A stretch of DNA of 64,000 nt. Source: an uncultured Eubacteriales bacterium (GTDB lineage Bacteria > Bacillota > Clostridia > Christensenellales > Aristaeellaceae). The number at the start of each line of letters is the position of its first letter. Position 1 is the first letter of the stretch. Under the pieces are notes generated by a model that was given only the letters and a program-made list of their open reading frames with translations, had not been told where the DNA came from and did not search any database. Where the stretch lies: the NCBI GenBank assembly GCA_902777335.1, contig CACYTF010000002.1:1-64000 (forward strand), written 5' to 3'. The translations under genes were made by a program, and so were the position numbers. Positions 8,491 to 16,379 of the stretch are shown here, in pieces.

Positions 8491-9863
8491 CAAGCCCGCG
8501 CACCCTCCATGCCGGCCACGATGTCCTTGAATATGCGGCCCCGCTCCTCGTAGTCCTTGAACATGTCGAAGGAGGCGCAGCTGGGCGAGAGCAGCACGTT
8601 GCCGCCCGGGTTGGCCTGTTCAAAGGCCATCGCCACCGCGCGCTTGAACTCGTAGCCCGCATGGGTCCAGGCGTGGTAGCCCACCTTCTCCAGCGTCTTT
8701 TCGATCTGGTTCGCCGTCTCGCCGATCAGTACGATCCGGGAGATCGGGCACTTCAGTATCTCCTCGCACAGGGGCGTAAAATCGGTGTGCTTGTCGTAGC
8801 CGCCCAGGATCAGCACCGTAGGCCGGTTCATGGCCCGCACGGCCTGGATCGTGGAATCCACGTTGGTGCCCTTGGAGTCGTTGATGAAGCGCACGCCGTC
8901 GATCTCCCGCACGAACTCGATGCGGTGCTCCACGCCCTTGAAGGTGCGCAGCGTGTGGCGGATCACCGGCGCGGGAATGCCCGCGGCCATGGCCATCGCC
9001 GTGGCGGCCAGCGCGTTTTTCAGGTTGTGCTCGCCGGGTATGTAAATCTCCTCCGGCGCGCACACCGGCTTGTTGTCCGCCGGGGTGCCGAAGACGATCA
9101 TGCCGTCCTGTACAAACGCCCCGAAGGGCACCGGGTTCCGGGAGGAAAACCAGGCCACGCGGCACTTGACCCTTTGGGCCATGTCCCGGGTGACGGGGTC
9201 GTCCCAGTTCAGCACCACGCAGTCGTCCCCGGCGCAGTTTTCAAAGACGCGCTCCTTCAGGGCCACGTACTTCTCCATGGTGCCATGGCGGTTCAGGTGA
9301 TCCTCGGAGATGTTCAGCACCGCGCAGATGGACGGGTGGAACTGGGACGAGGTCTCCATCATGAACGAGGAAATCTCGCACACGGTCACGTCCCCGGGCT
9401 TCATCTGGGGCACCGCGCCGGAATAGGGCGTGCCGATGTTGCCCACCACGAAGGTGCGCCGGCCCGCGTTTTTGAATATCTCGCCCAGCAGCGTGGTGGT
9501 GGTGGTCTTGCCGTTGGTGCCGGTGATGGCCAGCAGCAGGCCCGTGGCCTCCCGGTAGGCGTACTCCACCTCGCCCATGACCTCGACGCCCAGCGCCTTC
9601 GCCCGGACCACGGCGGGGTGCTCCACCGGTATGCCGGGGCTGATGACCATGGCGTCCATGCCCTCCAGCAGGCGCTCCGGGTGCTGCTCGCCCAGGCACA
9701 GCGTCGCGCCGGCGTCCTTCAGATCGTCCAGCGCGCCGTCGAAGTCGGCCTCGGCCTTGGCGTCGCAGACCCACACCTGCGCCCCGCGCAGCAGCAGCAG
9801 CTTCGCCGCCGCGATGCCGCTGCGCGCCATGCCGAACACGAGCACCTTCTTATCCTTCATCAT
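8490..9863 (-). CDS. murD: UDP-N-acetylmuramoyl-L-alanine--D-glutamate ligase
   Basis: A 457-residue cytoplasmic Mur ligase adding D-Glu to UDP-MurNAc-L-Ala. It shows the N-terminal Rossmann-like FGMARSGIAAAKLL, the ATP loop GTNGKTTTTTLLGE, the EISSFMME and NISEDHLNRHGTM segments of the central domain and NDSKGTN before the C-terminal domain (LILGGYDKHTDF). The start is the first of two adjacent ATGs, 7 bases after AAGGAGGT. It is coupled to ftsW by a one-base overlap. A 98-base gap with a long inverted repeat separates it from mraY. Confidence 0.96.
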   Translation of the reverse strand: MMKDKKVLVFGMARSGIAAAKLLLLRGAQVWVCDAKAEADFDGALDDLKDAGATLCLGEQHPERLLEGMDAMVISPGIPVEHPAVVRAKALGVEVMGEVEYAYREATGLLLAITGTNGKTTTTTLLGEIFKNAGRRTFVVGNIGTPYSGAVPQMKPGDVTVCEISSFMMETSSQFHPSICAVLNISEDHLNRHGTMEKYVALKERVFENCAGDDCVVLNWDDPVTRDMAQRVKCRVAWFSSRNPVPFGAFVQDGMIVFGTPADNKPVCAPEEIYIPGEHNLKNALAATAMAMAAGIPAPVIRHTLRTFKGVEHRIEFVREIDGVRFINDSKGTNVDSTIQAVRAMNRPTVLILGGYDKHTDFTPLCEEILKCPISRIVLIGETANQIEKTLEKVGYHAWTHAGYEFKRAVAMAFEQANPGGNVLLSPSCASFDMFKDYEERGRIFKDIVAGMEGARA

Positions 9864-9886
9864 AACGCAGACCTCCTTACGATCGA

Positions 9887-9954
9887 CGGGGAATGAGAAA
9901 TGGCATGGATACCCTCCGCAAAGCGGTTCCCGGTCTCCCATTTCTCATTCCCCG
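9887..9954. repeat. 17-bp perfect inverted repeat in the mraY-murD gap
   Basis: CGGGGAATGAGAAATGG (9887-9903) and its exact complement (9938-9954) flank 34 bases that contain a smaller CCGC/GCGG stem. It lies inside the minus-strand transcript, ending 23 bases before the murD start. No U tract follows, so it is not a plain terminator. It may be an attenuator, an mRNA-stability hairpin or a small repeat insertion. Confidence 0.8.
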
Positions 9955-9961
9955 CCCAATA

Positions 9962-10957
9962 TCATGCTACAAACCCCAGCAGCGCCAGCAGGCACAGTAT
10001 CGCGGTGGCGATATAGTACATGGTGACGATGCTGGTCTCGGGCATGCCGCTGAGCTCAAAGTGGTGGTGCAGCGGCGCCATCTTGAAGAACCGCTTGCCG
10101 TGGGTGGCCCGGAAATAGGCGAACTGGATCAGGTCGGACAGGCTGGACACCATCATGGCCAGCGCGATGACCGGCAACAGCAGCGACAGCCGGGTCACCA
10201 GCGCCATGCCCACCAGCGCGCCGCCGATGAAGAACGACCCCACGTCGCCCATGAACACCCGGGCCGGGTGGGCGTTGTAGCGCAGAAAGCCCAGCAGCGC
10301 GCCCACCATGGCGCCGGCGAATATGGCCACGTTCAGCAGGTTGTCCGCCTGGGCGGGGTCGGCCGCCGCCATGGCCAGGCAGATCAGCGTCATGGCCGCG
10401 AAGTCCAGCAGGCCGCAGCCGCCCAGCAGGCCGTCCAGGCCGTCCAGCAAATTGGCCGAGTTCACCGTGCCCACCAGCACGAACACCATCACCGGAATGT
10501 AGAGCCAGCCCAGGTACCATTCACCGCCGAAGAAGGGCACCGTCAGCGCCGGCCCGATTTTCGGGTTCAGGTAGCCCCACACGGCCAGGCCGACGGACAG
10601 CACGATCTGCGGCGCCAGCTTCTGCTTGGGCGTCAGGCCCTCGGAGCTGTGCCGCCTGATCTTCAGAAAGTCGTCGATGAAGCCGATCAGGCCGAAGCCC
10701 AACGCGCTGACCGCGACGATCAGCATGAAATCCCATCGGGCGTCCCCATAGGAAAACGCCAGCGCGGCGATCAGCGCCGGCACGGCGAATATCACGCCCC
10801 CCATCTGGGGCGTGCCCTGTTTCTTTTTATGGGTCTGGGGGCCGAGCGCGTAGATCTCCTTGCCGAACTTCATCTTCTTCAGCCAAGGTATGACGATCGG
10901 GCCCAGCACGATCGCCATCGCGAACGCGGCCACCACGGTCCAGATGATTCTCTGCAT
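9962..10957 (-). CDS. mraY: Phospho-N-acetylmuramoyl-pentapeptide transferase
   Basis: A 331-residue integral membrane enzyme with about ten spans that makes lipid I from UDP-MurNAc-pentapeptide and undecaprenyl phosphate. Diagnostic segments are THKKKQGTPQMGG near the N-terminus, the Asp pair in IGFIDDFLK, NSANLLDGLDGL, the FMGDVGSF loop and the APLHHHFE histidine motif. It lies between murE and murD in the cluster, 25 bases after murE. murF usually sits between murE and mraY but is absent, so the pentapeptide-forming ligase must be encoded elsewhere. Confidence 0.97.
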   Translation of the reverse strand: MQRIIWTVVAAFAMAIVLGPIVIPWLKKMKFGKEIYALGPQTHKKKQGTPQMGGVIFAVPALIAALAFSYGDARWDFMLIVAVSALGFGLIGFIDDFLKIRRHSSEGLTPKQKLAPQIVLSVGLAVWGYLNPKIGPALTVPFFGGEWYLGWLYIPVMVFVLVGTVNSANLLDGLDGLLGGCGLLDFAAMTLICLAMAAADPAQADNLLNVAIFAGAMVGALLGFLRYNAHPARVFMGDVGSFFIGGALVGMALVTRLSLLLPVIALAMMVSSLSDLIQFAYFRATHGKRFFKMAPLHHHFELSGMPETSIVTMYYIATAILCLLALLGFVA

Positions 10958-10982
10958 CTTCTGTTATCCCTCGATTCGCAAG

Positions 10983-12440
10983 CTATTCCGTCATTTCCTC
11001 CAGCAGCTCCCGCACGACCACCTTTTCGTCGAAGGGGTGCTTCACGCCCTTGATCTCCTGGTAGGTCTCGTGCCCCTTGCCGGCCAGCACCACCACGTCC
11101 CCCGCGCCGGCGAAGTTCAGCGCGTAGCGGATGGCCTCGCGGCGGTTCTCGATCACCGTGTAGGCGCAGCCGGTGGGCTTGATGCCCGCCTCGATGGCGT
11201 CCAGTATGGCCATCGGGTCTTCGTTGCGCGGGTTGTCGCTGGTGAGTATGCAGTAGTCCGCCAGCTCGCCGGCGATCTCGCCCATCACCGGGCGCTTGGC
11301 CTTGTCCCGGTCGCCGCCGCAGCCGAACAGCGCGATCATGCGGCCCTTGGCCGTCTCGCGCACCGCCTTCAGCACGTTCTCCAGGCTGTCCGGGGAATGG
11401 GCATAGTCCAGGATCACGCGGTAGGCCGTGCCGGTGTCCAGCAGCTCGATGCGGCCCGGCACCGCGTACACGCTCTCCAGGCCCTGGCGGATGCTCTCGG
11501 GCCCCGCCCCGGCGCAGATGCAGATGCCCGCCGCCATCAGGGCGTTGTAGACGTTGAATATGCCGGCCAGGTGCAGCGATATCGTCGTGCGGAAGCGCTT
11601 GTGCCAGGTCATCAGGAAGCTGCAGCCCCGCTCGCCGATCTCGATGTCGTTGGCGTACACGTCGCTGCTCTCCCGGATGCCGATGCGCATGGCCGTGCGG
11701 CCCAGGGCCCGTATGCCGGCGCTGACCCGCTCGTCGTCAACGTTGTAGACCAGGTTCTCGCAGATGCCCGGCGCCATCAGCCGCATCTTGGCCGCGAAAT
11801 AGGCGTCCATGTCGGCAAAGTAGTCCAGGTGGTCCTGGGAGAAGTTGGAGAAGGCGCCCACCTTGAACTTCATGCCCGCCAGGCGGTGCATGTCCAGCGC
11901 GTGGGCGGAGACCTCCATCACCACGCACTGCATGCCGGCGTCCACCATCCGGCGCAAGAGCGTCTGGGTCTCGATGGGGTCCGGCGTGGTCAGGCGGTTG
12001 GGCACCGTCTCCTCGCCAATCATCGAGCACACCGTGCCGATCAGGCCGGTTTTGACCCCGGAGGCCTCCATGATCGCCTTGACCAGGAAGCTGGTGGTGG
12101 TCTTGCCCTTGGTGCCGGTGATGCCCAGCATCATCAGTTTCTCCGCGGGGTTGCCGAAGTATTCGGCGGCGATGTAGGACAGCGCCACGCGCACGTCCTC
12201 CACCAGCACCTGGGGCACCTCAAGCGGCAGCCGGCGCTGCACCACCAGCGCCACCGCGCCCTTCTCCAGGGCCTGGGGCGCGAAGTCGTGGGCGTCCACC
12301 TGCAGGCCGGGCGTGCAAAAGAACAGCGCGCCGGGCATCGCCTTTCTGGAATCCACGCACAGCGACGCGATCTCCAGGTCCGTATCGCCGAAGGTTCGAA
12401 CCTCTCCGGGAATCTTCCCGAGCAAAGCATTCAGTTTCAT
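10983..12440 (-). CDS. murE: UDP-MurNAc-tripeptide synthetase, meso-DAP type
   Basis: A 485-residue Mur ligase that adds the third stem-peptide residue. The ATP loop is GITGTKGKTTT at about 106-116, the central domain has VMEVSAHALDMHR and the NFSQDHLDYF segment, and the C-terminal domain starts after LDYAHSPDSLENVL. The motif DNPR (in TSDNPRNEDP) is the known specificity signature for meso-diaminopimelate, so wall peptides are probably DAP-type. GGGAGG lies before the ATG, and the gap to the upstream transpeptidase gene is 41 bases. Confidence 0.96.
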   Translation of the reverse strand: MKLNALLGKIPGEVRTFGDTDLEIASLCVDSRKAMPGALFFCTPGLQVDAHDFAPQALEKGAVALVVQRRLPLEVPQVLVEDVRVALSYIAAEYFGNPAEKLMMLGITGTKGKTTTSFLVKAIMEASGVKTGLIGTVCSMIGEETVPNRLTTPDPIETQTLLRRMVDAGMQCVVMEVSAHALDMHRLAGMKFKVGAFSNFSQDHLDYFADMDAYFAAKMRLMAPGICENLVYNVDDERVSAGIRALGRTAMRIGIRESSDVYANDIEIGERGCSFLMTWHKRFRTTISLHLAGIFNVYNALMAAGICICAGAGPESIRQGLESVYAVPGRIELLDTGTAYRVILDYAHSPDSLENVLKAVRETAKGRMIALFGCGGDRDKAKRPVMGEIAGELADYCILTSDNPRNEDPMAILDAIEAGIKPTGCAYTVIENRREAIRYALNFAGAGDVVVLAGKGHETYQEIKGVKHPFDEKVVVRELLEEMTE

Positions 12441-12481
12441 CTGGCAGCCTCCCAGAACATCTTAGGATAAAACCGGCGGCG

Positions 12482-14608
12482 TCACGGCGGCTCAAAGCGC
12501 ACCCGGACCACCGATGTGGGGTTGACGTTTTCTCCGGCCTCGGGCGACTGGCTGACCGCCAGCCCGCTGCCCTCGACCTCCATCTCCAGCCCGTAGGCGC
12601 GCAGCAGCCGGTTCGCCTGGGTGACCGGCAGGCCGGTCACGTCCGGCACCGACACCGGCGCGTCGTTCGGGGCGACGCCCTCCTCGACGTACAGCATCAC
12701 CAGCGCGCCCTCGTTCATGCCGGCCCCCGGCGCGGGCAGTTGGCCCGTCACCAGGCCGCCCGTGCCGTCCAGCACGCTGTCAAGGCCCGCCTCCGAAAGC
12801 GCCCGCCGGGCGGCGTCCACGTCCAGGCCGGTCACGTCCGGCACCGTCACGGCCCTGGCCGGCGGCGCGTCGGTGTCCGGGGCGACGCCCATGTAGATCA
12901 GAGAGCGCTCTAAAATCTGCCGGGCGTAGGGCGCGGCGGTGACCGAGCCGAAATCCACCGGCACGTCCGCCTCGTCCACGATCAGTATGACCGCGATGCG
13001 CGGGTCGCCCGCCGGGGCGAAGCCCACGAAGGAGCCGATGTGCTTCTCCCTGGACACCACGCCGTCCACGTAGACCTGGGCCGTGCCCGTCTTGCCGCCC
13101 ACATGGTAGCCGGCGATGTAGGCGTTCTTGCCGCCGCCCTGGGTCACCACGTCCTCCAGCAGCGCGCGCATGGTGGCGGAGGTCTTCTCCGAGACCGGCC
13201 GGCCGACGACCTGCGCCTCGCCCAGCTGCAGGGCGTTGCCCTGGGCGTCGTCGATCCGCTTGACCACGTAGGGCCGAAGCAGCCTGCCGCCGTTGATGGC
13301 GGCGCACACCGCCGTCAAGAGCTGCAGCGGCGTCACCGCCACGGACTGGCCGAAGCCGATGCGGGCGATGTCCACCCGCTTCACCGCGCGCTTTGAGATC
13401 ACGATGCCGCCCGATTCGCCGGGGATGTCCACCCCGGTCTTGCGCCCGATGCCGAAGGCGTCCAGGTAGCGGTAGAAGCGCTCCGCGCCCAGGCGCAGGC
13501 CCATCTCCACGAACACGGGGTTGCAGGAGTTCTGCAGGGCCTGGGCGAAGGTCTCGGCGCCGTGGGGGCGGCCCCAGCAGCGTATCCTGCCGCCGTCCAC
13601 CACCACGGAGCCGGAGCAGTAGAAGCCTTCGTTCACCGACACCAGCCCCGCGTCCAGCGCGGAGGCGGCGGTGATGATCTTGAAGGTGGATCCAGGCTCG
13701 TAGGCGTCGGTGATCGCCCGGTTGCGCAGCCGCGCCGTCAGCTCGGACACGTCGCCGCGGGGCGGGTCGTTCAGGTCGAAATCCGGCTTGTTGACCATGG
13801 CCAGTATCTCGCCGGTCTGCGGGTCCATCGCCAGCACCCGCACGGCCTTGGCCCGGTTCACCTCCAGCGCCTCCCGGGCCGCCTGCTCTGCGAAGCTCTG
13901 TATGGAGGCGTCTATGGTCAGCGTCACCGAGCCGCCGTTCACCGCGGCGATGTATTCGCTCTGGCCGTAGCCCAGGGCCCGGCCCTTGCCGTCGATCTGG
14001 GACAGCACCCGCCCGGCCTTGCCGGACAGATAGCGGTCAAGCGCCTGCTCCAGGCCCGCCTGGCCCACGCCGTCTATGGTGGTCAGGCCGATCAGCTGGC
14101 TGGCGAAGGCGCCCATCGGATAATAGCGCTTGCTCTCCTCCTCCAGGTACAGGCCGTTCAGCGCGTCCGAGCCGGCCATGGCGTGCTCGGCCTTCATGCG
14201 CTTGAGCTGCTGCGCCGTCTCCCGGGACAGCTGCCGCTTCAGCGTTACGCCGCCCTTGGAGGTGTCTGAGGCCCTCTCGCGTATGACCCGCGCCTCCATG
14301 TCCAGCACCGGCGAGAGCAGCGCGGCGAACCTGTCCGGGTCCGACACCTGCCGGGGGCTGACGGAGGCGGTGTAGGCGGTGGCGCTCTGGGCCAGCACCG
14401 CGCCGTTGCGGTCGCGGATCATGCCCCGGGTGGGGCGTATGGCGCTCTCGCTGGTCCACTGGGCCTGGGCCCTGCGCTGCAGCGCCTCGCCGGAAACCAC
14501 CTGCAGGTAGAACAGACGGCCGCCCAGCGCGGAGAAGAGCAGAAAAAATACGGCCATGCAGAACGCAAGGCGGCGACGGATGACCGGCCCTGTCAGAACC
14601 AAGCACAT
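12482..14608 (-). CDS. ftsI: Class B penicillin-binding protein with two PASTA domains (FtsI/PBP2B/SpoVD type)
   Basis: A roughly 708-residue septal transpeptidase. One membrane span lies at about 10-32, a dimerisation domain follows, then the transpeptidase with SxxK (STFK, 307-310), SxN (SCN, 361-363) and KTG (506-508). Two PASTA repeats begin VPDVTGL near 589 and 656. It crosslinks peptidoglycan with FtsW; PASTA domains can sense wall fragments. A GGGGAGGG ribosome site abuts the first ATG almost without spacing, so the TTG two codons later (14600-14602) may be the real start. Position after ftsL is canonical; whether it is the vegetative or the sporulation enzyme cannot be told. Confidence 0.94.
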   Translation of the reverse strand: MCLVLTGPVIRRRLAFCMAVFFLLFSALGGRLFYLQVVSGEALQRRAQAQWTSESAIRPTRGMIRDRNGAVLAQSATAYTASVSPRQVSDPDRFAALLSPVLDMEARVIRERASDTSKGGVTLKRQLSRETAQQLKRMKAEHAMAGSDALNGLYLEEESKRYYPMGAFASQLIGLTTIDGVGQAGLEQALDRYLSGKAGRVLSQIDGKGRALGYGQSEYIAAVNGGSVTLTIDASIQSFAEQAAREALEVNRAKAVRVLAMDPQTGEILAMVNKPDFDLNDPPRGDVSELTARLRNRAITDAYEPGSTFKIITAASALDAGLVSVNEGFYCSGSVVVDGGRIRCWGRPHGAETFAQALQNSCNPVFVEMGLRLGAERFYRYLDAFGIGRKTGVDIPGESGGIVISKRAVKRVDIARIGFGQSVAVTPLQLLTAVCAAINGGRLLRPYVVKRIDDAQGNALQLGEAQVVGRPVSEKTSATMRALLEDVVTQGGGKNAYIAGYHVGGKTGTAQVYVDGVVSREKHIGSFVGFAPAGDPRIAVILIVDEADVPVDFGSVTAAPYARQILERSLIYMGVAPDTDAPPARAVTVPDVTGLDVDAARRALSEAGLDSVLDGTGGLVTGQLPAPGAGMNEGALVMLYVEEGVAPNDAPVSVPDVTGLPVTQANRLLRAYGLEMEVEGSGLAVSQSPEAGENVNPTSVVRVRFEPP

Positions 14609-14628
14609 CCCTCCCCGCCCAGGAAATT

Positions 14629-14997
14629 TTAGTCTCTGATTTCCTCAGCGCCGGACTTGTCGACGCTCTGCGTGGACGTACTGTCTATCAATGCGGGCAG
14701 ATTCACCACCCGAAGCTGTGTCTCGTCGGGCTGTTCCATGCCCAGCTGCCGCGCTCTGAGCGCGATCCTCTCCAGATTGTGGTACTGATTCAGGCTCAGG
14801 TTCAGGTTGTCGGCGCTGGCGCTGAGCGCGCGAATCTCCTTCCGGGTCTCCACCACCCGCTTGTTCTGCCCGGACAGCCGCGCCATCATGGCGATCTGCG
14901 AGCACACACCGAGGGCCAGCACCACCGCGAAGGCGATCATCAATGCCCTGCTCAGCTTTCTTTCGCGCATACGGCGCGAGGTCCGCATCCTGTTCAT
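14629..14997 (-). CDS. ftsL: FtsL-like small divisome protein
   Basis: A 122-residue bitopic protein: a strongly basic cytoplasmic N-terminus (MNRMRTSRRMRERK), one membrane span at about 20-38, then a leucine-zipper-like extracytoplasmic coiled coil and a conserved-looking segment LERIALRARQLGMEQPDETQLRVV. This architecture, size and position between mraZ and the transpeptidase identify FtsL, although sequence conservation in the family is low. GGAGG lies 8 bases before the ATG; the frame continues upstream inside mraZ but without a credible start. It lies 29 bases after mraZ, where rsmH would normally be. Confidence 0.82.
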   Translation of the reverse strand: MNRMRTSRRMRERKLSRALMIAFAVVLALGVCSQIAMMARLSGQNKRVVETRKEIRALSASADNLNLSLNQYHNLERIALRARQLGMEQPDETQLRVVNLPALIDSTSTQSVDKSGAEEIRD

Positions 14998-15026
14998 ATC
15001 TATTCCTCCGGCCAAGGGGGTAGAAC

Positions 15027-15488
15027 TCAGCTCTGGGGGCTGAAGTAGCGGTCGTTGACGTAGTCGAGCAGCGCGCCGATGTCGGTCTCGCTCTGCGCGC
15101 AGGCCGCGGCGAAGCGATCCTCGTCCCAGATCTCCATCCACCGGCCCATGCCGGCGAAGCGTATGGCCTTGTCCATGCCCGCCTTCTGGCGCAGCACCGC
15201 GGGCAGCAGCACGCGGCCCTGGCTGTCCAGGCTCTGGTTGGTGAACGAGAAGGCCTTGATCAGGCGGACGTAGGCCATGCCCCGGGCGTCGCTGTCCGGA
15301 ATGCGGTCCAGCCGCGCGCTCATGTCCTGCCACTTTTCGATCGGGTACAGCGCGATGGCGTTGAATTCGTTGTTCAGGCCGATGGTGAAGCCGTAGCCCA
15401 GCGCCTCGCGATACGCGGCGGGGATGGTCACCCTGCCCTTCGGATCAATATTATGCGTGTAGTTTCCGGAGAATTCAGCGCCCGGCAT
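15027..15488 (-). CDS. mraZ: Transcriptional regulator MraZ
   Basis: A 153-residue AbrB-fold DNA-binding protein, first gene of the division cluster. Two SpoVT/AbrB-like repeats are visible: YTHNIDPKGRVTIPAAYREALG and the LDSQGRVLLPAVLRQKAG segment. In other bacteria MraZ binds repeats upstream of its own gene and represses the dcw operon. The start MPGAEFSG follows GGGGAGGTG by about 8 bases; an in-frame ATG 39 bases earlier lacks a site. It has an extended -10 promoter and faces lexA across a 213-base divergent region. Confidence 0.94.
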   Translation of the reverse strand: MPGAEFSGNYTHNIDPKGRVTIPAAYREALGYGFTIGLNNEFNAIALYPIEKWQDMSARLDRIPDSDARGMAYVRLIKAFSFTNQSLDSQGRVLLPAVLRQKAGMDKAIRFAGMGRWMEIWDEDRFAAACAQSETDIGALLDYVNDRYFSPQS

Positions 15489-15525
15489 CGGTTTCACCTC
15501 CCCTCTATGCCACTCAGTATGACAC

Positions 15526-15534
15526 ATTATACCA
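15526..15534 (-). promoter_or_regulatory. Extended -10 promoter of the division cluster
   Basis: Minus-strand TGG-TATAAT (15526-15534) is a perfect -10 with the TGn extension, 38 bases before the mraZ start. No good -35 box is visible at 16-18 bases. GTGG motifs recur at about 20-base steps around it and could be MraZ sites (inference). Confidence 0.65.
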
Positions 15535-15630
15535 CATCAATACCCTTTCCGCCACTTTTTGACACTTATTTCATATATTTTTCGTTTTTTGTCACAATCC
15601 CCGCCACAGTCTGCCCGCTGAAGATTTAAT

Positions 15631-15644
15631 AGAACATATGTTTG
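15631..15644 (+). promoter_or_regulatory. LexA (DinR/Cheo-type) operator
   Basis: AGAACATATGTTTG fits the Firmicutes SOS box CGAACRNRYGTTYG at every position but the first. It overlaps the -35 region of the lexA promoter, as expected for autorepression. It lies about 100 bases from the mraZ -10. Confidence 0.85.
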
Positions 15645-15670
15645 CATTTTAGGCGCAGGTGTGCTATACT
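15641..15670 (+). promoter_or_regulatory. lexA promoter
   Basis: Extended -10 TGC-TATACT (TATACT at 15665-15670) with TTTGCA at 15641-15646 (spacer 18), overlapped by the LexA operator. Confidence 0.7.
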
Positions 15671-15701
15671 GTGTGCAGTACGAGGATTGGAGGTCGGTGC
15701 C

Positions 15702-16301
15702 ATGCGCGCTTCCCAGGAAAACCAACAAAAAATCCTCGATTTCATCAAGTCTGAAATCGAGGACAAGGGCTACCCGCCGTCGGTGCGCGAGATCTGCGCG
15801 GCGGTGGGCCTGCGCTCCACTTCCACGGTCCACGCCCACCTGAACCACCTGGAGGCCCAGGGGCTGATCCGGCGCGACCCCACCAAGCCCAGGGCACTGG
15901 AGGTGCTGGACGGCTCCCTCGCCCGGGGGCGCACCGTGCCGCTGGTGGGCCGGGTCACCGCGGGCCAGCCGATACTGGCCGTGGAGAACATCGAGGACTA
16001 CCTGACCCTGCCCCAGAGCATGCTGGGCCGGGACGAGCTGTTCTGCCTGCGGGTGCAGGGCGACAGCATGATCGACATCGGCATACTGGACGGCGACATC
16101 GTGGTGCTGCGCCAGCAGGACACCGCCGGAAACGGCGATATCGTGGTGGCCATGACCCCGGACGACGAGGCCACGCTGAAGCGCATCTTCTACGAGGACG
16201 GCCGCGTGCGCCTGCAGCCGGAGAACCGCACCATGTCCCCCATCTACGCCGACAGCGTCACCGTGCTGGGCAAGCTGACCGCGCTGATCCGGCAGTTCTG
16301 A
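15702..16301 (+). CDS. lexA: SOS repressor LexA
   Basis: A 199-residue repressor that self-cleaves when RecA filaments form. The N-terminal winged helix has [21 protein letters not shown]. The cleavage site is Ala87-Gly88 (GRVTAGQP), and the catalytic dyad is Ser122 (GDSM) and Lys160 (ATLKR), all intact. The start is the ATG after TTGGAGGTC; an in-frame ATG 60 bases upstream lies across the operator and promoter and is not used. Single gene, divergent from the division cluster and closed by a strong terminator. The LexA box in its promoter indicates autoregulation. Confidence 0.97.
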   Translation: MRASQENQQKILDFIKSEIEDKGYPPSVREICAAVGLRSTSTVHAHLNHLEAQGLIRRDPTKPRALEVLDGSLARGRTVPLVGRVTAGQPILAVENIEDYLTLPQSMLGRDELFCLRVQGDSMIDIGILDGDIVVLRQQDTAGNGDIVVAMTPDDEATLKRIFYEDGRVRLQPENRTMSPIYADSVTVLGKLTALIRQF

Positions 16302-16304
16302 TAA

Positions 16305-16346
16305 TGGGGGCTGCCTCAAAATGCTCTCATTTTGAGGCAGCCCCCA
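16305..16346. terminator. Strong bidirectional intrinsic terminator (lexA / BspA-like gene)
   Basis: Perfect 19-bp arms (16305-16323 and 16328-16346, GGGGGCTGCC core) with a 4-nt loop. Because it is symmetric with A/T-rich flanks, it can end both lexA on the plus strand and the surface-protein gene on the minus strand. Confidence 0.88.
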
Positions 16347-16379
16347 ATTCATTTGAGACACCCCCCTGGTTCACATGCT

